Assembly: GCA_014529385.2 (NCBI GenBank)
Contig: CM043968.1
Span: 26,301,013-26,365,012, forward strand
Direction of reading: 5' to 3'
Source: Adiantum capillus-veneris
Taxonomy: Eukaryota; Streptophyta; Polypodiopsida; Polypodiales; Pteridaceae
DNA length: 64,000 nt
The notes below the pieces were generated by a model. It did no database searches and was not told where the DNA came from. It was given only the letters and a program-made list of their open reading frames with translations. Position 1 is the first letter of the stretch, and each line of letters opens with the position of its first letter. Of this stretch, positions 21,711-33,538 are shown one piece after another. A program made the position numbers and the translations under genes.

Positions 21711-24700
21711 ATGAGTAGCGACGAGGATGTGGGACCGTCCAACCGAAACACCTATCTCTCAACGAGGGTCTTATGTCCTTGTAATCAATGCAAGCATGCT
21801 GTGCGACGGACAAGACGTGTTTCTTTGCAGCACGTTCGCGAATTTGGCGAGTTCGATCCATCTATTATAGATCGAGTTGTTGCCAATTATAACTCGTCGG
21901 ACTCTGACGCTGGCCAACAAGCAGCAATCTTGCAACCCAATAGACGTATTCGCAGGCGCTTTGGTCAAGCAGCATATGTGAGGCCACAAGATGTAGCCTC
22001 TGACAGCTCGGGGGATGATCATGCAGAGCACATTCCCAACGAGGCAATGTTTGAGCCCGAGATTGATGAAATGATCGAGACGATCATGGATTCAGAAAGG
22101 CTTATCTATGATGATATGAAAAGTGAAGCCGATACATCATTGTATAATGGAGCACGTATGTCTAGATTGAAAGCACTCCTGGTTCTTCTCAACATGCAGG
22201 CAAAGTTTGGATGGAGTGACACTAGCGTCACAGCGCTTTTCAGGTGATCTATTACAATTAGTTTACTTTAATAGAACTCTAAATGTATAATGATCTGATA
22301 GATTTTTACACGACTGTATCATATTTTTATGTTGTGTAGATTGCTGAAAGAGCACATTCTACCAGCTGACAATGTGATGCCAGATTCCCGAGATGAAGCA
22401 AGAAAGATTTTGCGAAACTTGGGGATGGATTACAATTCTATCCACGCTTGTCCTAATGACTGCATTCTTTTCAGAGGGGAATACACAGACATGGAGAAGT
22501 GTCCGAAATGTGATTCCGAAAGATATCGAGTAGATCTCCACGGGACAAAAATTCCACAAAAGGTTTTGCGACATTTTCCTTTGCTTCCTCGCATCAAGCA
22601 TTTCTTCGAATGTAAGTCCATGGCCGCCCTAGCATCATGGCATGAGGAGAATAAATCTTCGGATGGTGTGCTACGAATTCCTGCAGATTGCGCAGCCTGG
22701 AAACATATAGATGGAACATGGTCGGATTTTGCCAGGGAAGCTCGAAATTTGCGCTTAGGCCTGGCTATGGATGGCGTAAATCCATTTGGTCAAAGATCAA
22801 CATCTTACAGTGTATGGCCCGTTGTCATCGTCAACTACAACATTCCCCCGTGGTTGACTACGAAGAAGGGGCACCTATGGCTAAGCTTGATTGTGCCAGG
22901 GCGATATAAAGTGGGGAATATGGATGTGTATCTTCGTCCACTATTGGAAGAGCTACAACAATTGTGGATTGGCATAGAGGTGGTGGATATGAGCCGACAC
23001 ACAGGACGACGGAATGCTTTGATCAGAGGTATTCTAATGTGGACCATGCATGACTATCCCGGGCTAACAGAATGCTCAGGTGATCTATTGACACTCCTCT
23101 CTCAGACACTGTAAATCTTGTTTTTCCCCATAGTTGATCTATTATCATGTGTATACATGCAGGGCTTCAAACAAGCGGATACAGAGCATGTGTCACATGT
23201 GGACCTAGACTGAATGCACGTAGGGCACCCTCACTGAAGAAGCAAATCTACGAAGGTCATCAAGCGTATCTTCCGGAGAATCATGTGTTACGCGACGGCT
23301 TTTTGGGAAGAGAGCCACCAAGGATGTCTGCACAAGCATGGTTAGAGCAGAAGGAGATGTGCGATGACGGATTGCCTCCAGGGATGAAGAGACTATCTCT
23401 ATGGTACGAGTTACCATACTGGCCCCGACTCGTGATCAATCACTTGCTCGATCCAATGCACATATTCAAGAATGTGGGTAATCTACTATGGGACCATTTG
23501 ACCGGCAAGAAAGATACTTTGGGAGCCAGAGTTGACCTTAGAAATGTGGATCGTATGGAGCAATATTGGCCGCAAACAGCGTCTGATGGATCGATAAAAC
23601 TTCCTAAAGCACCATGGATTTTCACAGGAGCCCAAGAACGCAAAGTAAAAGAGGCCATTCGATCTTTGCGGACCCCCACTGGCGTAATGCACTCGCTCCG
23701 AACGTGTTTTACTAAAGAAGGAAAGCTTACCGGTTTGAAGTCACACGATTGGCATAAAATGTGTCAGGTACGTTCATAGTGGACTTTAATATCATTGCAT
23801 AAAATGTGGACTTTAATATCATTGCTGCACATACTTTACAGTTTATTTTACCGGTTGCCATTGAGGGATGTTTGTCTCTCGACATCCGTAACACAATCTA
23901 CAAACTTGCAAAGCTGGTGCAATGGATCTCACAAAAGGAGATCGACGTAGACTCCATACCATTCGCCAAACTAAATGCTGCGGAGCTTGTGTGCATGTTT
24001 GAGAAACATTTTCCTACTACAATGCTAACCATTCAGGTGCATCTTCTTATTCACATAGTTGATGAGGTGGAAATAGCTGGCACAGTTCATTCCAGATGGA
24101 TGTTCTTCTTAGAGCGTTTCATGAAAACGCTTAAGGGATATGTGCGTCAAAAGGCACGTCCGGAGGGTAGCATGGCAGAAGGTTGGTTGGTATCAGAGTC
24201 CCTAGTGTACATTGGAGAGTGGCTAGACGGATTTGATAAATCCCGGGACACGCTATGGCGAACCATAGATGATGAGCGCATATCTGGGATTGTCATGTGC
24301 AATCTCGGTGTTGAGAAGAAGATGACGGAAGATCTAGAGGCTAAAATCAACCGATTTTGCATGCTTCACAATCCAGTGATGCAAAAGTGGATTTCACAAT
24401 ATGAGGATGCAAAGCAAGAGCGACAAAGGGCACGAATCGAGTGGAGACGGGGAAGACGACCACCGATGCACTATCCAGCGGTTCTGGAGAGCCTACCAAC
24501 CTTCATGAGCTTAAGATGGTTGCACAACCAATTGAAAAGCGCACAACAATGCGGTGACGAAGTGACTGAAGAAGAGTGGGAGTACTCTCGGGGTTGCGCG
24601 ACCAAGGTAAGTTTGCAATGTACGACTAGCAAGTGACTTTATTTATAAACGTTTGAACGGCCACTCATAATCTTTGTTCGTTGTAGTATAAGTCATACAC

Positions 24701-25439
24701 AGCAGCATGGTGTAAAGGTCGACATTTTAGGGTGGAACGAATCGACAAAAAGCGTTTTACTCAAGATTGTGGAATCATGGCAAAATTTGAACAGTCTAGT
24801 CGACGACGTTCCTCTGATGCAGATCCCGTGGTGGCGGAACTCACTTACTTCGGCACGCTGCAAGAGATTTTGAGGATCGATTACAGAGGATTTTTTGTCG
24901 ACTTGTTCGACGTGCAATGGTTCAAGATAATCATGGAGGGTCGAAACGCTACTGTGCGTAGAGGAGAGTCTGGTTTTCTTGAGGTGGATTCTACTAAGAA
25001 ATGGACTGACCTAAGAGACACTTTCGTACTACCCGAGCATTGTGAACAAGTAAGTATATAAATAGTTAACATCCCCCTTTTACAAGTTATGTGCTTGAAA
25101 GCTCTCATGTAAGTTATGTGGCTCTGGCAGGTAGTATTTCATCCTACAAAGTCTACATCAAACTGGTGGTACGTCATAGAGGTAGCCCCTCGTAGTGCAA
25201 GGACGTATGAAGGCTACCATGTGCCAATCACAACGACATCAATGGAGGAGATCAGAGAAGATGCTCAATCAGAAGCCGTTGCGGTGGTGCCAGACGAGCA
25301 TCAAGATGCTACTACTCTATATGGGGTGCATGCAGAGGAGCTACAAAATGAAACAGAGGATATGTGTTTAAACGGAGAGCTCTATATAGATATAGGAAGT
25401 TATGCTGAGTTATGTGAGGATGAGAGAGAGATCTCTTAA
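21711..25439 (+). CDS. CACTA transposase, TNP2 type, six exons
   Basis: The model joins 21711-22243, 22340-23079, 23163-23767, 23842-24606, 24687-25049 and 25131-25439. All introns are GT-AG and frame is kept, giving about 1104 residues. Exon 1 holds a Cys pattern (CPCNQC) like the transposase-associated domain. Exons 2-3 hold the transposase domain: CPNDC, then EKCPKC, LGLAMDGVNPF, YSVWPVVIVNYNIPPW, then LLDPMHIFKNV. Exon 4 matches the following conserved region (LKSHDWHKMCQ, HSRWMFFLERFMKTLKGYVR, PEGSMAEGWL), known as DUF4218. Exon 5 gives the DUF4216-like region (YFGTLQEIL, VDLFDVQWF). The last exon is acidic. The protein would bind and cut the CACTA ends. No in-frame stop was seen. The start is the first ATG after a GA tract; introns were inferred from splice sites and frame only. 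Confidence 0.88.
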
Positions 25440-25711
25440 AGCCACAAATATTGTATTTGAACAATTTTGCTCCGTGCTGTAAAAGCTCTAGCTCTCTAAG
25501 TAGCTTCCATGGTGTGTAACGCTCTTTTCTACTCGCGCTCACATCTTTTGATTGAAAATTCTGAGTTTTCGACTTGCCTCTTCTACCACTCGATTCATTG
25601 CGTCATTGTATTTATATGCGTCATTACGTCATTGTATTTAATGGTCTTTGCGTCATTGTCTACTCTATTCATTCAATATTAAGTTTAAATATTCGTGTGT
25701 TTAATGCAGGT

Positions 25712-27025
25712 ATGGATGATGAGGAGTTTCTTTCTTCTTTGTCACCGCAGCAGAGACAGTGGTACGTGGAGCGTCATCGCTCTGGCGCATCATCGCGCGT
25801 TCCTACACCATCCGCATCTCCCTCTCTTTCGGAGCATTCGGCGCGCTCCGAAGCTTCGGCGTTGACGAGACGAGCGTCACACTCGTCTAGACACCGGCGC
25901 TCTAGTGGTGGCGGTGGCGGTTGTTGTGGGGATTCCGCCACCGATGCCTCCACACCGCCTCGTGTTCGACGAGGCTCTTTACCCTCCCCTTCTTTGCCCG
26001 CCCCCACACCAGCCACAGCATCGCCATCTACGCCAGGTTTTGCACGGCTGACTATTCCTAGAAGCTACACACCTCTACCTACTCCGCCAGGAGCCACCCC
26101 ACTCGACACTCCTCGCTTCGGGGCCCAGACGCCGGTGGAGACACCTGACGTCCGTACCCCCATCGACACGCCGCTAGAGACCCCTGCCGGGACACCCAGG
26201 TTCACGCGTCACCGGCCAGAGGGCTTGCCTTACTCCGTCGACATCAGCGGCGGCATCATCATGGATGATGACGGCAAGAAGGTGATCTCGCGCATGCGTG
26301 GTCTTTGCTCTCAGCTGTTTAGACACTATATACTAAACAAATGGAGTGAAGTACCAAGTGATTTAAAAAACAGAGTCATCAGCATACTTCATGATGAGTT
26401 TCCCGTTCCAACACGGGATCAGCACTTCAATGAAGACCTGATGAAGATTCGAATGCGCGAATACTGCAAACACAAGCGTTCCGAAGTGCAAAAAGCAATC
26501 AAGAATGGGTGGAATAGGTCAGATTGGCTGGCCAAAGAAGATTGGAAGAATGCGAAGAAAGCAGCGCGCGAGAATCCCGACAAGTGGAAGCAACAAAAGG
26601 ATGCAGCCAGAGCGCGAGTAGAGACAGGGAGCTCGCACCACTTGGGGAGCGGTGGATGGGCATCATTTGAGGCCGATTTTGTAAGTCTTTTCACATTGCT
26701 CTTTATGCATGTTCGATAGTTTAGGGTTTATGAGTTTTTTAGTTCTAACATAATGAAATCTTTGTATGTTTTGACAGTGGTCGATGACAGGACGTGATCC
26801 CACACCGTACGAGCGCGAGTACGCAGGCAGGAAGGGCTTAAACGCCCTGATGGACATTCTCAGTTCTCGCGGCGGCATGGTTAGTATTAGGGTTTACTCT
26901 TTTTTATTTTTTGTATTGTTTTATAAATGTCGTTATATGTTTATATTTACTGAAAACTGTCTTATTGTCTTTTTTTGCAGAATCCGACAGATACGCCGCT
27001 TGGACGCGATGAGACGTCTGATTAG
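25712..27025 (+). CDS. Second CACTA protein (En/Spm transposase_24-like)
   Basis: The model joins 25712-26680, 26778-26879 and 26981-27025 with GT-AG introns, giving about 371 residues. The N-terminal half is Ser/Pro/Thr-rich with repeated TP motifs (about residues 20-170), probably disordered. From about residue 180 comes a region like the plant En/Spm Ptta family (W-S-E-V-P, later RMREYCKHKRSEVQKA and PDKWKQQKDAARARVE). It ends with ADF/WSMTGRDPTPYE across the first intron. Such proteins act with TNP2-type transposase, probably binding subterminal repeats. The ATG at 25712 follows TGCAGGT, so an upstream non-coding exon is possible. The first part is very GC-rich compared with its surroundings. 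Confidence 0.8.
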
Positions 27026-27390
27026 ACGACGTCAGTTTAGCCGTAGCTAGATAGCATTAGTTTAGGGTTTCTCATAGCTTATGTATCATGAGACGGATTT
27101 TATACGTCTTTTTGAACCATGTATATTATTACATTTGTCACCGCAATTCCTTTTGCCAATCAATTCTTTATGCCTATGATGTTGTACGATTGTCATTATT
27201 ACATTTGCCAATCAATTCAGTTTGTCTATGATGTGTACAATTGTCAATTTTGCAAACAATGCGTCTTGTGGGTGACTATTTTGGGTCTATTATTTACCTT
27301 TGCACTTTTTTTAAAAAGGGAATCAAGTACAATATGGTTGATGGGTGGCAGTGCATTCAATGCCCTGCCACCAAAAAAATATTCTCTCAG

Positions 27391-27592
27391 GCGTCGCTAT
27401 AAGCGTCGCTATTTATGGCTCTGTAGCGTCGCTATATGCGTCGCTATACTCTTATGTGAGAGCGTCGCTATCTGCGTCGCTATAGGCGTCGCTATGAGCG
27501 TCGCTATATAGCGACGCCTATAGCGACGCCTATAGCGACGCAGATAGCGACGCTCTCGTAGCGACGCTTTTAGCGACGGTTATAGCGACGCC
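27391..27592. repeat. CACTA right subterminal fold-back repeats
   Basis: GCGTCGCTAT-type units point one way up to about 27507, then invert (ATAGCGACGC) to 27592 around the centre CTATATAG. The same unit fills the left subterminal array. Each end of the transposon therefore carries its own large palindrome in addition to the terminal inverted repeat. Confidence 0.9.
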
Positions 27593-27918
27593 GGGGGTTA
27601 TAAAAACCCAGTGTATTTCCGTCGCTAAGAGCGTCACAAGAGCACACAACCTCTTGTAGTGATTTTTAGATTTTTTTGTCATGCAACTTGAAAATCGGAT
27701 GCGTTTTGTCGGAGTTTTGGAGGTAAGGATTGTAGCTTGTAGTGGTTCATTTGAATCATGCAGCAATGAGTCAAGGGCAAGAAGATCCCAACGATTTTTG
27801 AATTTGGTGTCATGCAACCTGAAATTTAATTCTGTTTTGTTGAAAGTATTGTACCTCTTAGCCTTGGTTCACTTCGATCATGGGGCATGAAGTGTATCTT
27901 GATTGTGAGAGCATGTCA

Positions 27919-28098
27919 ATCCTACGAGGAGAGTTGAACTCAATACCTCTTATTCAAGAGGGGAATGGCATAACCAATCTACCACACTTGGGTGATAGAA
28001 AGGTTATACCATTTTCCTCTTCTTATTAGCACGCGCACACGCACACACCCGAGAAGGAGACAGAGAGAGAGAGAGAGAGAGTCACATCCCTGATCTTA

Positions 28099-28137
<39 letters not shown>

Positions 28138-28216
28138 GATGCCAGCATGCAAGCAGCACCTTCAGAGGTGTGCCATACATTCAAGTAGTGCGTTTGGTTT
28201 CACACATGTGTCTTTG

Positions 28217-28265
<49 letters not shown>

Positions 28266-28298
28266 ACAGCACTAAGATAGTTCAATCAGTGATGCCAA
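27919..28298. repeat. Dispersed repeat, copy A (with SINE-like part)
   Basis: It starts with the SINE-like segment (27919-28030), then GA and TC tracts, then GATGCCAGCATGCAAGCA, GTGTGCCATACATTCAAGTA and TGGTTTCACACATGTGTC, then another GA tract and CAGTGATGCCA. The same order occurs at 35062-35560. In this copy GTCACATCCCTGATCTT (about 28081) is inverted relative to the copy near 35317. Confidence 0.75.
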
Positions 28299-28394
28299 TC
28301 TATACTATAATAAAAGGGGGAGGGATTCCCTCCCCCCCCTTTGACACATGGTGAGAGCTCTTGATCCTGTTGGTCAGTCGTGAGTTTTGAGAAA

Positions 28395-28430
<36 letters not shown>
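28299..28430 (+). mobile_element. Helitron 5' end, first of two adjacent copies
   Basis: TCTATACTATAATAAAAGGG preceded by A is followed by GGAGGGATTCCCTCCCCC (a palindrome), ACACATGGTGAGAGCTC and a (GA)n tract. After the GA tract the sequence returns to the flanking repeat (GTTGGGCACCC...CAGTGATGCCA) and a second Helitron 5' end. It therefore looks like a broken duplicate of the first 130 bases of a Helitron. Confidence 0.7.
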
Positions 28431-28431
<1 letters not shown>

Positions 28432-28523
28432 TGGGCACCCAATGTTGCTCTTTGAATAGTTCGATCAGTGATGCCAATCTATCTATACTATAGATAAAAG
28501 GGAAAGGGATTCCGGCTCCCTCC

Positions 28524-28810
28524 CCTGACGCGTATCAGATGCAGCTTCGTCCGGTGGTGTGGCACCAGTAGCCTGTAGCATAGTACGCACAGCAAGAGCA
28601 GGAGGGCACGTGGTAGGTCCTCCGTCCAAGTTCGGCTAACGAGAGAGAGGGACACGGAATCCCTCCCGTGACGCGTGTCAGATGCAGCTTCGTCCGGTGG
28701 TGTGGCCTGCAGCGCCCGATAGGCTATCGCATAGTACGCACACAGAGAGCAGGAGGGCACGTGGCAGCTCCTCCGTCCAAGTCCGGCCGAGGAGAGAGAG
28801 GGACATGACG
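28524..28810. repeat. Two-copy tandem repeat, about 150 bp
   Basis: The phrase CAGATGCAGCTTCGTCCGGT occurs near 28538 and 28679, each followed by CATAGTACGCAC and GGAGGGCACGTGG. The second copy has a short extra segment (GCAGCGCCCGATAGG). Confidence 0.85.
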
Positions 28811-28875
28811 GTGTTCACTGTGCAAGGCAGCGCTGAGCGCACCAGGACAGTGAAGAGAGAGAGCGGACAATACTT

Positions 28876-28908
<33 letters not shown>

Positions 28909-29041
28909 GGAATTGATGGTGCACACTGCCCAGGAGGACTGCAATTTGCCATGAAGCCATCGCGATTCGCCACACGACACAGTAGACAGAGAGGGGAAAC
29001 CACATCGCCACAAAAGAGAGAGAAGAGGGGAAACGACCTGC

Positions 29042-29059
29042 GAGAGAGAGAGGCGCTGA

Positions 29060-29109
<50 letters not shown>

Positions 29110-29110
29110 C
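29042..29110. repeat. (GA)n microsatellite
   Basis: A GA tract of about 45 bases with GA-rich flanks, inside the large Helitron. Confidence 0.9.
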
Positions 29111-29184
29111 GACCTGTGAGAGAGGAGGGAGAGAGACGAAACGACCTGCCTGAGCTATGCAGTGGCCGGGAGAGAGAAGCAGCA

Positions 29185-29385
29185 CAGTGTTCGGAAAAAA
29201 CCATATTCCTAAACTAACAGAAATCCCTTTAATACTACTCCCAAGAGCAAATTTTCAAGAATTGGTAAGTTTTTTTCAATTTTTACACTAGACGGATTTT
29301 TCTCCTTTTACTTAGCTCTCAACCTGCATTTTAGGATTCTCAATCGGGAGAGATGCAAGCTTAGACACATTTTTCCAGAACACTG
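29185..29385. mobile_element. hAT-type MITE copy
   Basis: It begins CAGTGTTCGGAAAAAACC and ends TTTTTCCAGAACACTG, imperfect inverses of each other, with the family core altered (GACGGATTTTTCTCCTTTT). I see no clear 8-bp duplication. A further partial start (CAGTGTTCC) lies at about 29413. Confidence 0.65.
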
Positions 29386-29493
29386 AGCACTACAGAGTTC
29401 GGGAGAGAGAGAAGCAGTGTTCCATTTTTTAAAGCATCCAAAAAAACCTATGCTCCATGTCCCCTCTGCATTAGACAAGGAGAGTACTACACC

Positions 29494-29708
29494 CAGTGTC
29501 CCGGAAATCGTTTTTCCAAGCATACAAAATTCCTTTCCTTGAATTTTCCAAGAGGAAATTTTAGAAAATTAGTTTACTTTTTCAGGTTTTTACACTATTT
29601 TTCTCTTTTTTGGGGCGGAATTTCTCCTTTTCCCCTTGCCCTCAACCTGTATGTTGGAAATTCAAAAGGGCACGATATTAAGCTGAGACACATTTTTCCT
29701 TAACACTG
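29494..29708. mobile_element. hAT-type MITE copy with exact 8-bp duplication
   Basis: The 215-bp element begins CAGTGTCCCGGAAATCG and ends TTTTTCCTTAACACTG. It is flanked by ACTACACC on both sides (29486-29493 and 29709-29716). The family core TTTTGGGGCGGAATTTCTCC is present. Size, 8-bp duplication and CAGTG termini indicate a hAT-derived MITE. Confidence 0.85.
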
Positions 29709-29749
29709 ACTACACCCCTCCATGAGTCCATGTTCAACAGCCTATCTGG

Positions 29750-31108
29750 AAAGTTTCAAAGAAAAAACAATTGTTGAAGTCGATGCTCTCTCTCTCTCTA
29801 GCTGCCAAGGGAAATAGCTCTGTGTGGACTGCTGGGTTCTACTCCAATGATGATCCAAGGTATTCATTGCTCATTGCGTTCCAACATTGATTTAAGTCTA
29901 GAGAGAGAGAGTTTGGCCTCCAGACTAGCTGCACATGCTTGGGCGTTACAATTCTATCGGCAACCTTGCTCGCTCTGCCCCGTTTTTCCGGTTGAGAAGG
30001 TAGACGACGCTCCTGCCTCCTGCCCTACCTCTCGTGCAGACCATGTCCCCCTGCTCAACCTTCCCGTTTTGCTACCCTCTCCAGCTTACACGTGCCACCC
30101 ACACACCTGCCAGGGCCCTGGGCTCTCTCGCCTTGACTTTTTTTTTAATGCTGCCAAAAATATTCATTCCAAACCCTTGCTATTAAACTGAAGGCTGATG
30201 CCTTGCATGCGAATGTGGACACCAGGTGCACCAGCATCTCTCAAGCCATGAGATGAAGGTAGATGTTTCTCCTCTCTCTTTCTGGCACGAGAACGGTTTT
30301 AATACAAGACTTAAAGGCGTAGCTGCAAGTTGTTGTAATAGTGTCTTTAACTGTCTAAGAAACACAGAAAAATCTTGCGCTTTGATCTCTCTCTCTCATC
30401 CCAAAATGGAGATTTGTGCATTTCGAAAGTTACTATACTTTTTCAATGGCTGCATAACCTCGTTAATAGGTGACACGGGGTTGATTCAAGGGATCAACGG
30501 CGAGCACAGGATCCACCGTCGATTCATTTCGAGGAAGCGCAAAAGGGAATGGTCCTCGTCCGTTGTCAGGGTTCGACCCTGCAACCTGTCGCTTCACACT
30601 CCCATGCTCAATCCATCTCGCATAGCGTGCCACGTTGAAAGCTATGCAAGGCTTGCGCTATATAACTCTTACCTCCCCTGTTGCGTTGATCCGACGGCCC
30701 AAAGCTCTCCGCTTGGTCAAAAATACGCCCCTGCCATTGATCCCTCGAGTGACACCCCATGTCACTTATAAATGAGGGCTGCATACCCCATGGCAAACTA
30801 TCAACGGAGAGTACTACTTCTCCTAGGGTTTTTTGCAATTTTTTTGTTTGCCTTAGGTGTTTTATAGCAATAACCTTTTGTTTGCCTTAGCTGTTATCCC
30901 AACTTGCATGAAAGGTATTGCATAACTCAAAAGTGGTTTGCACTCACATTGACATCACGTTTGGGGTCACAGATATTTCTTTCCTTCTTTCTTTCTTTTT
31001 GCCATATTCACAATTGTGAGTGGGGAATTAGACACCTATCGCCTTGCTAAACACTAGGACCCCATATGAAAAGGAAAGAAGGTTTGAGTCCCCCAGGCAG
31101 AAGGCATG

Positions 31109-31110
<2 letters not shown>
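29750..31110. other. Unassigned DNA within the large Helitron
   Basis: Reading frames at 29847-30191 and 30226-30771 have no domain I recognise. On the minus strand near 30565-30640 there is a B-box-like GGGTCGAACCC, suggesting a tRNA-related relic. At 30767 TTATAAAT lies before CTATCAACGG, which resembles a TATA box, but no gene follows. Captured host DNA is possible. Confidence 0.3.

Positions 31111-31156
<46 letters not shown>
31111..31156. repeat. (CT)n microsatellite
   Basis: About 44 bases of CT repeat in non-coding DNA. Confidence 0.9.
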
Positions 31157-31157
<1 letters not shown>

Positions 31158-31199
31158 CCAAACCTTGAAATAGGAGAAAGTAGCTGATGACAATGAGAA

Positions 31200-32230
31200 T
31201 CAATTTTGAATGATGGTGAAAAAGATGGTGTAGTAGTTGAGGGTCAATGTCACTAAGGAGGGGTACAATCTGTGCAAATGCACGACATGAGAATGCATGT
31301 AATTATAGCAGGCTAGGCATCTAGATTCTCTCCCTTTGATCTCTTTCTCGACTCTTTGCCTATCATAGGTTGAATGGTGTTGAGTCCATGAGGACAACAC
31401 GTGGACCACCACAGTGAAGCATCTAACGGTTGTGGATTGCCTACAGGCAACATTGGATGAATGGCACTTAGGTGTGCCAAACGATTTGTCTATTAGTCAA
31501 ACATGTCTCATAGCTGCTACAATTAGGACTTATGACAATGTCTTATGGGCAAAGAAGCCTCCATTAGCTGCCACAACTTTGGCTATCTTCAGATGCCTTT
31601 AATTTGTTGCCCAAATCATCAAAAAGTAAGTTAAGAGGTAGGTGTATTTGCATGATGTTATCAACCATATTTCCTTCGCTAAGTATGGAGGAGGCCAGAC
31701 TAAGAACATGTCATGGAACTAAAGAAGACTGGATGTAAAAGCTTCCCATTTTATTCCATCTGCAAGACACCCAAATATGCAAATAGTGCACCTCATGCTC
31801 TTTCTTTATGAAAATTTCCTATTTTTAGTCAGGTATCTCTAGGCTACCAATGTGTTTGTTCAAACCATGAAGGTTGTAGGCATGGCTTTTATTTGCATGC
31901 TAAGCATGATATATTACAAAATTCTTAAGCTGTGGTAAACAAAAAGAATCCCGTCATAGAGCATTTTGCTTGCAAGTAGAGTTGTATTCAAGGTTCCCAA
32001 GGAAGGCTCGAAGGATGGTGTCATCACCATCAACATTAGTATCTGCCACTTGGATTGAGTAGGAGCATTCAATTTCATCTTCAAGAATCGGGACAACTTC
32101 CCAAAGGTAGGCTTCCCTGCCGAAGGAGGAGTAAAGAGTTGGCAGGACCAACCAGAGATGTCCTCCCAAGAGTTTGGATACACAGAATACAGGGACCCCC
32201 TATAGCTGCCTTTCGACGCTCATCATTTTG
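31200..32230. other. Unassigned DNA with open frames
   Basis: Two overlapping minus-strand frames (31914-32183 and 31954-32169) and a plus-strand frame (31414-31602) are longer than most nearby noise, but none carries a motif I can name. It lies inside the putative Helitron and could be a captured gene piece. Confidence 0.25.
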
Positions 32231-32365
32231 AGGAGGTGCTTGATCCACTAAGCAATGGAGAGGTCCCTCTCGGCCCCCTTCTACACTACAATCTAGATCT
32301 GAGCCTCTCTTGTGTGGTGCCCGTTGCGAACTGTCCACTGGAGTCTGCCTCTATTCCGTATGTCT

Positions 32366-32470
<105 letters not shown>

Positions 32471-32617
32471 TACAGTGTTCAAGAAAAATTATTTGGCAAT
32501 CGTTTCCTTTTTAATGATTTTCCAAGAGAAAATTGTGAAAATTAAAGCAGGTTCTAACCAATTTAAAACACTATTTCCTTCAAATCTAGGTGAGACAAAG
32601 AGAGGCTCCACTGGCCT

Positions 32618-32655
<38 letters not shown>

Positions 32656-32749
32656 TTCTTGATCTCCTTTTATAAAAAATTTCAAGAGCAAGGGGCTTGA
32701 GGGTAAGAGGGGCCATGCCGCCGCCGAAGGCGGCGCCATTTTATACTAG

Positions 32750-32845
32750 TACTATAATAACAGGGGAGGGATCCCGCCCCCCGCCCCGCTTTTGACACAT
32801 GGTGAGAGCTCCTGATCCGGTTGGTCAGTCATGAGTTTTGAGAAA

Positions 32846-32899
<54 letters not shown>

Positions 32900-32937
32900 A
32901 CTTAGGTAATGCCGGCTAAAAGACGTTGTGCATCAGC

Positions 32938-32990
<53 letters not shown>

Positions 32991-33480
32991 CTTTATCGTC
33001 CAATCATTTGGTGAGAGGACTGAAACTCCCTACCTTCTTTAGTTCGCACGAGGCTCGCTTTAGGTAGGGTAGAGGCGCCAGTTGTGGTGCGGTCCCCAGA
33101 AACAGGACAAATAAGGCCCTTTTATATTACGCTTGATGACCAGCAAAGGCACGAAAAAGAGAAGCCCAAAACGGTTAGCTGATTTGAAATAACGCCATTC
33201 CATTGGCCAGTGCATGGTCTCAAGCCTCCGTGGGTGCATTTTACCTCTTTTGGCCCTGGTTGGTGTTCTTATTGATGCCAATTTTTGATACACTGGATTC
33301 CGAAAATCGCGCTGCGACTACCGGTTCTCAAACCCGACCAATCCCAAATTATTTCTCCTGAAAGCTTGTGAAAAGGCGATTAAAATGAGCCAGGGTAGAG
33401 AGAGATTCAAGCTCGGAGGAGAGAGCTTCAAGCTCCCCAAGTTACCCGTCCCCCTACTGGCTCCTCTACCCTAGTGAGTC

Positions 33481-33538
<58 letters not shown>

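Larger units (their letters stand above)
19885..27661 (+). mobile_element. Full-length CACTA (En/Spm) transposon, 7777 bp
   Basis: The ends are CACTACAAGAGG (19885-19896) and its inverse CCTCTTGTAGTG (27650-27661), flanked by the 3-bp duplication ATT (19882-19884, 27662-27664). These are diagnostic of the CACTA superfamily. Inside both ends are arrays of GCGTCGCTAT and its inverse, the usual place for transposase-binding repeats. The element carries two genes in the same direction, a TNP2-type transposase (21711-25439) and an En/Spm-type second protein (25712-27025). It also carries a SINE-like repeat and an HMA-domain gene fragment. Both genes look open, so it may be autonomous or only recently inactive. 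Confidence 0.95.

Noticed and set aside
25774-26016. Minus-strand frame opposite the second CACTA gene
   Set aside because: It is the GC-rich antisense shadow of the Ser/Pro/Thr-rich coding region.
30560-30640. tRNA gene on the minus strand
   Set aside because: Only the B-box-like GGGTCGAACCC is convincing; no acceptor stem or anticodon arm could be drawn.
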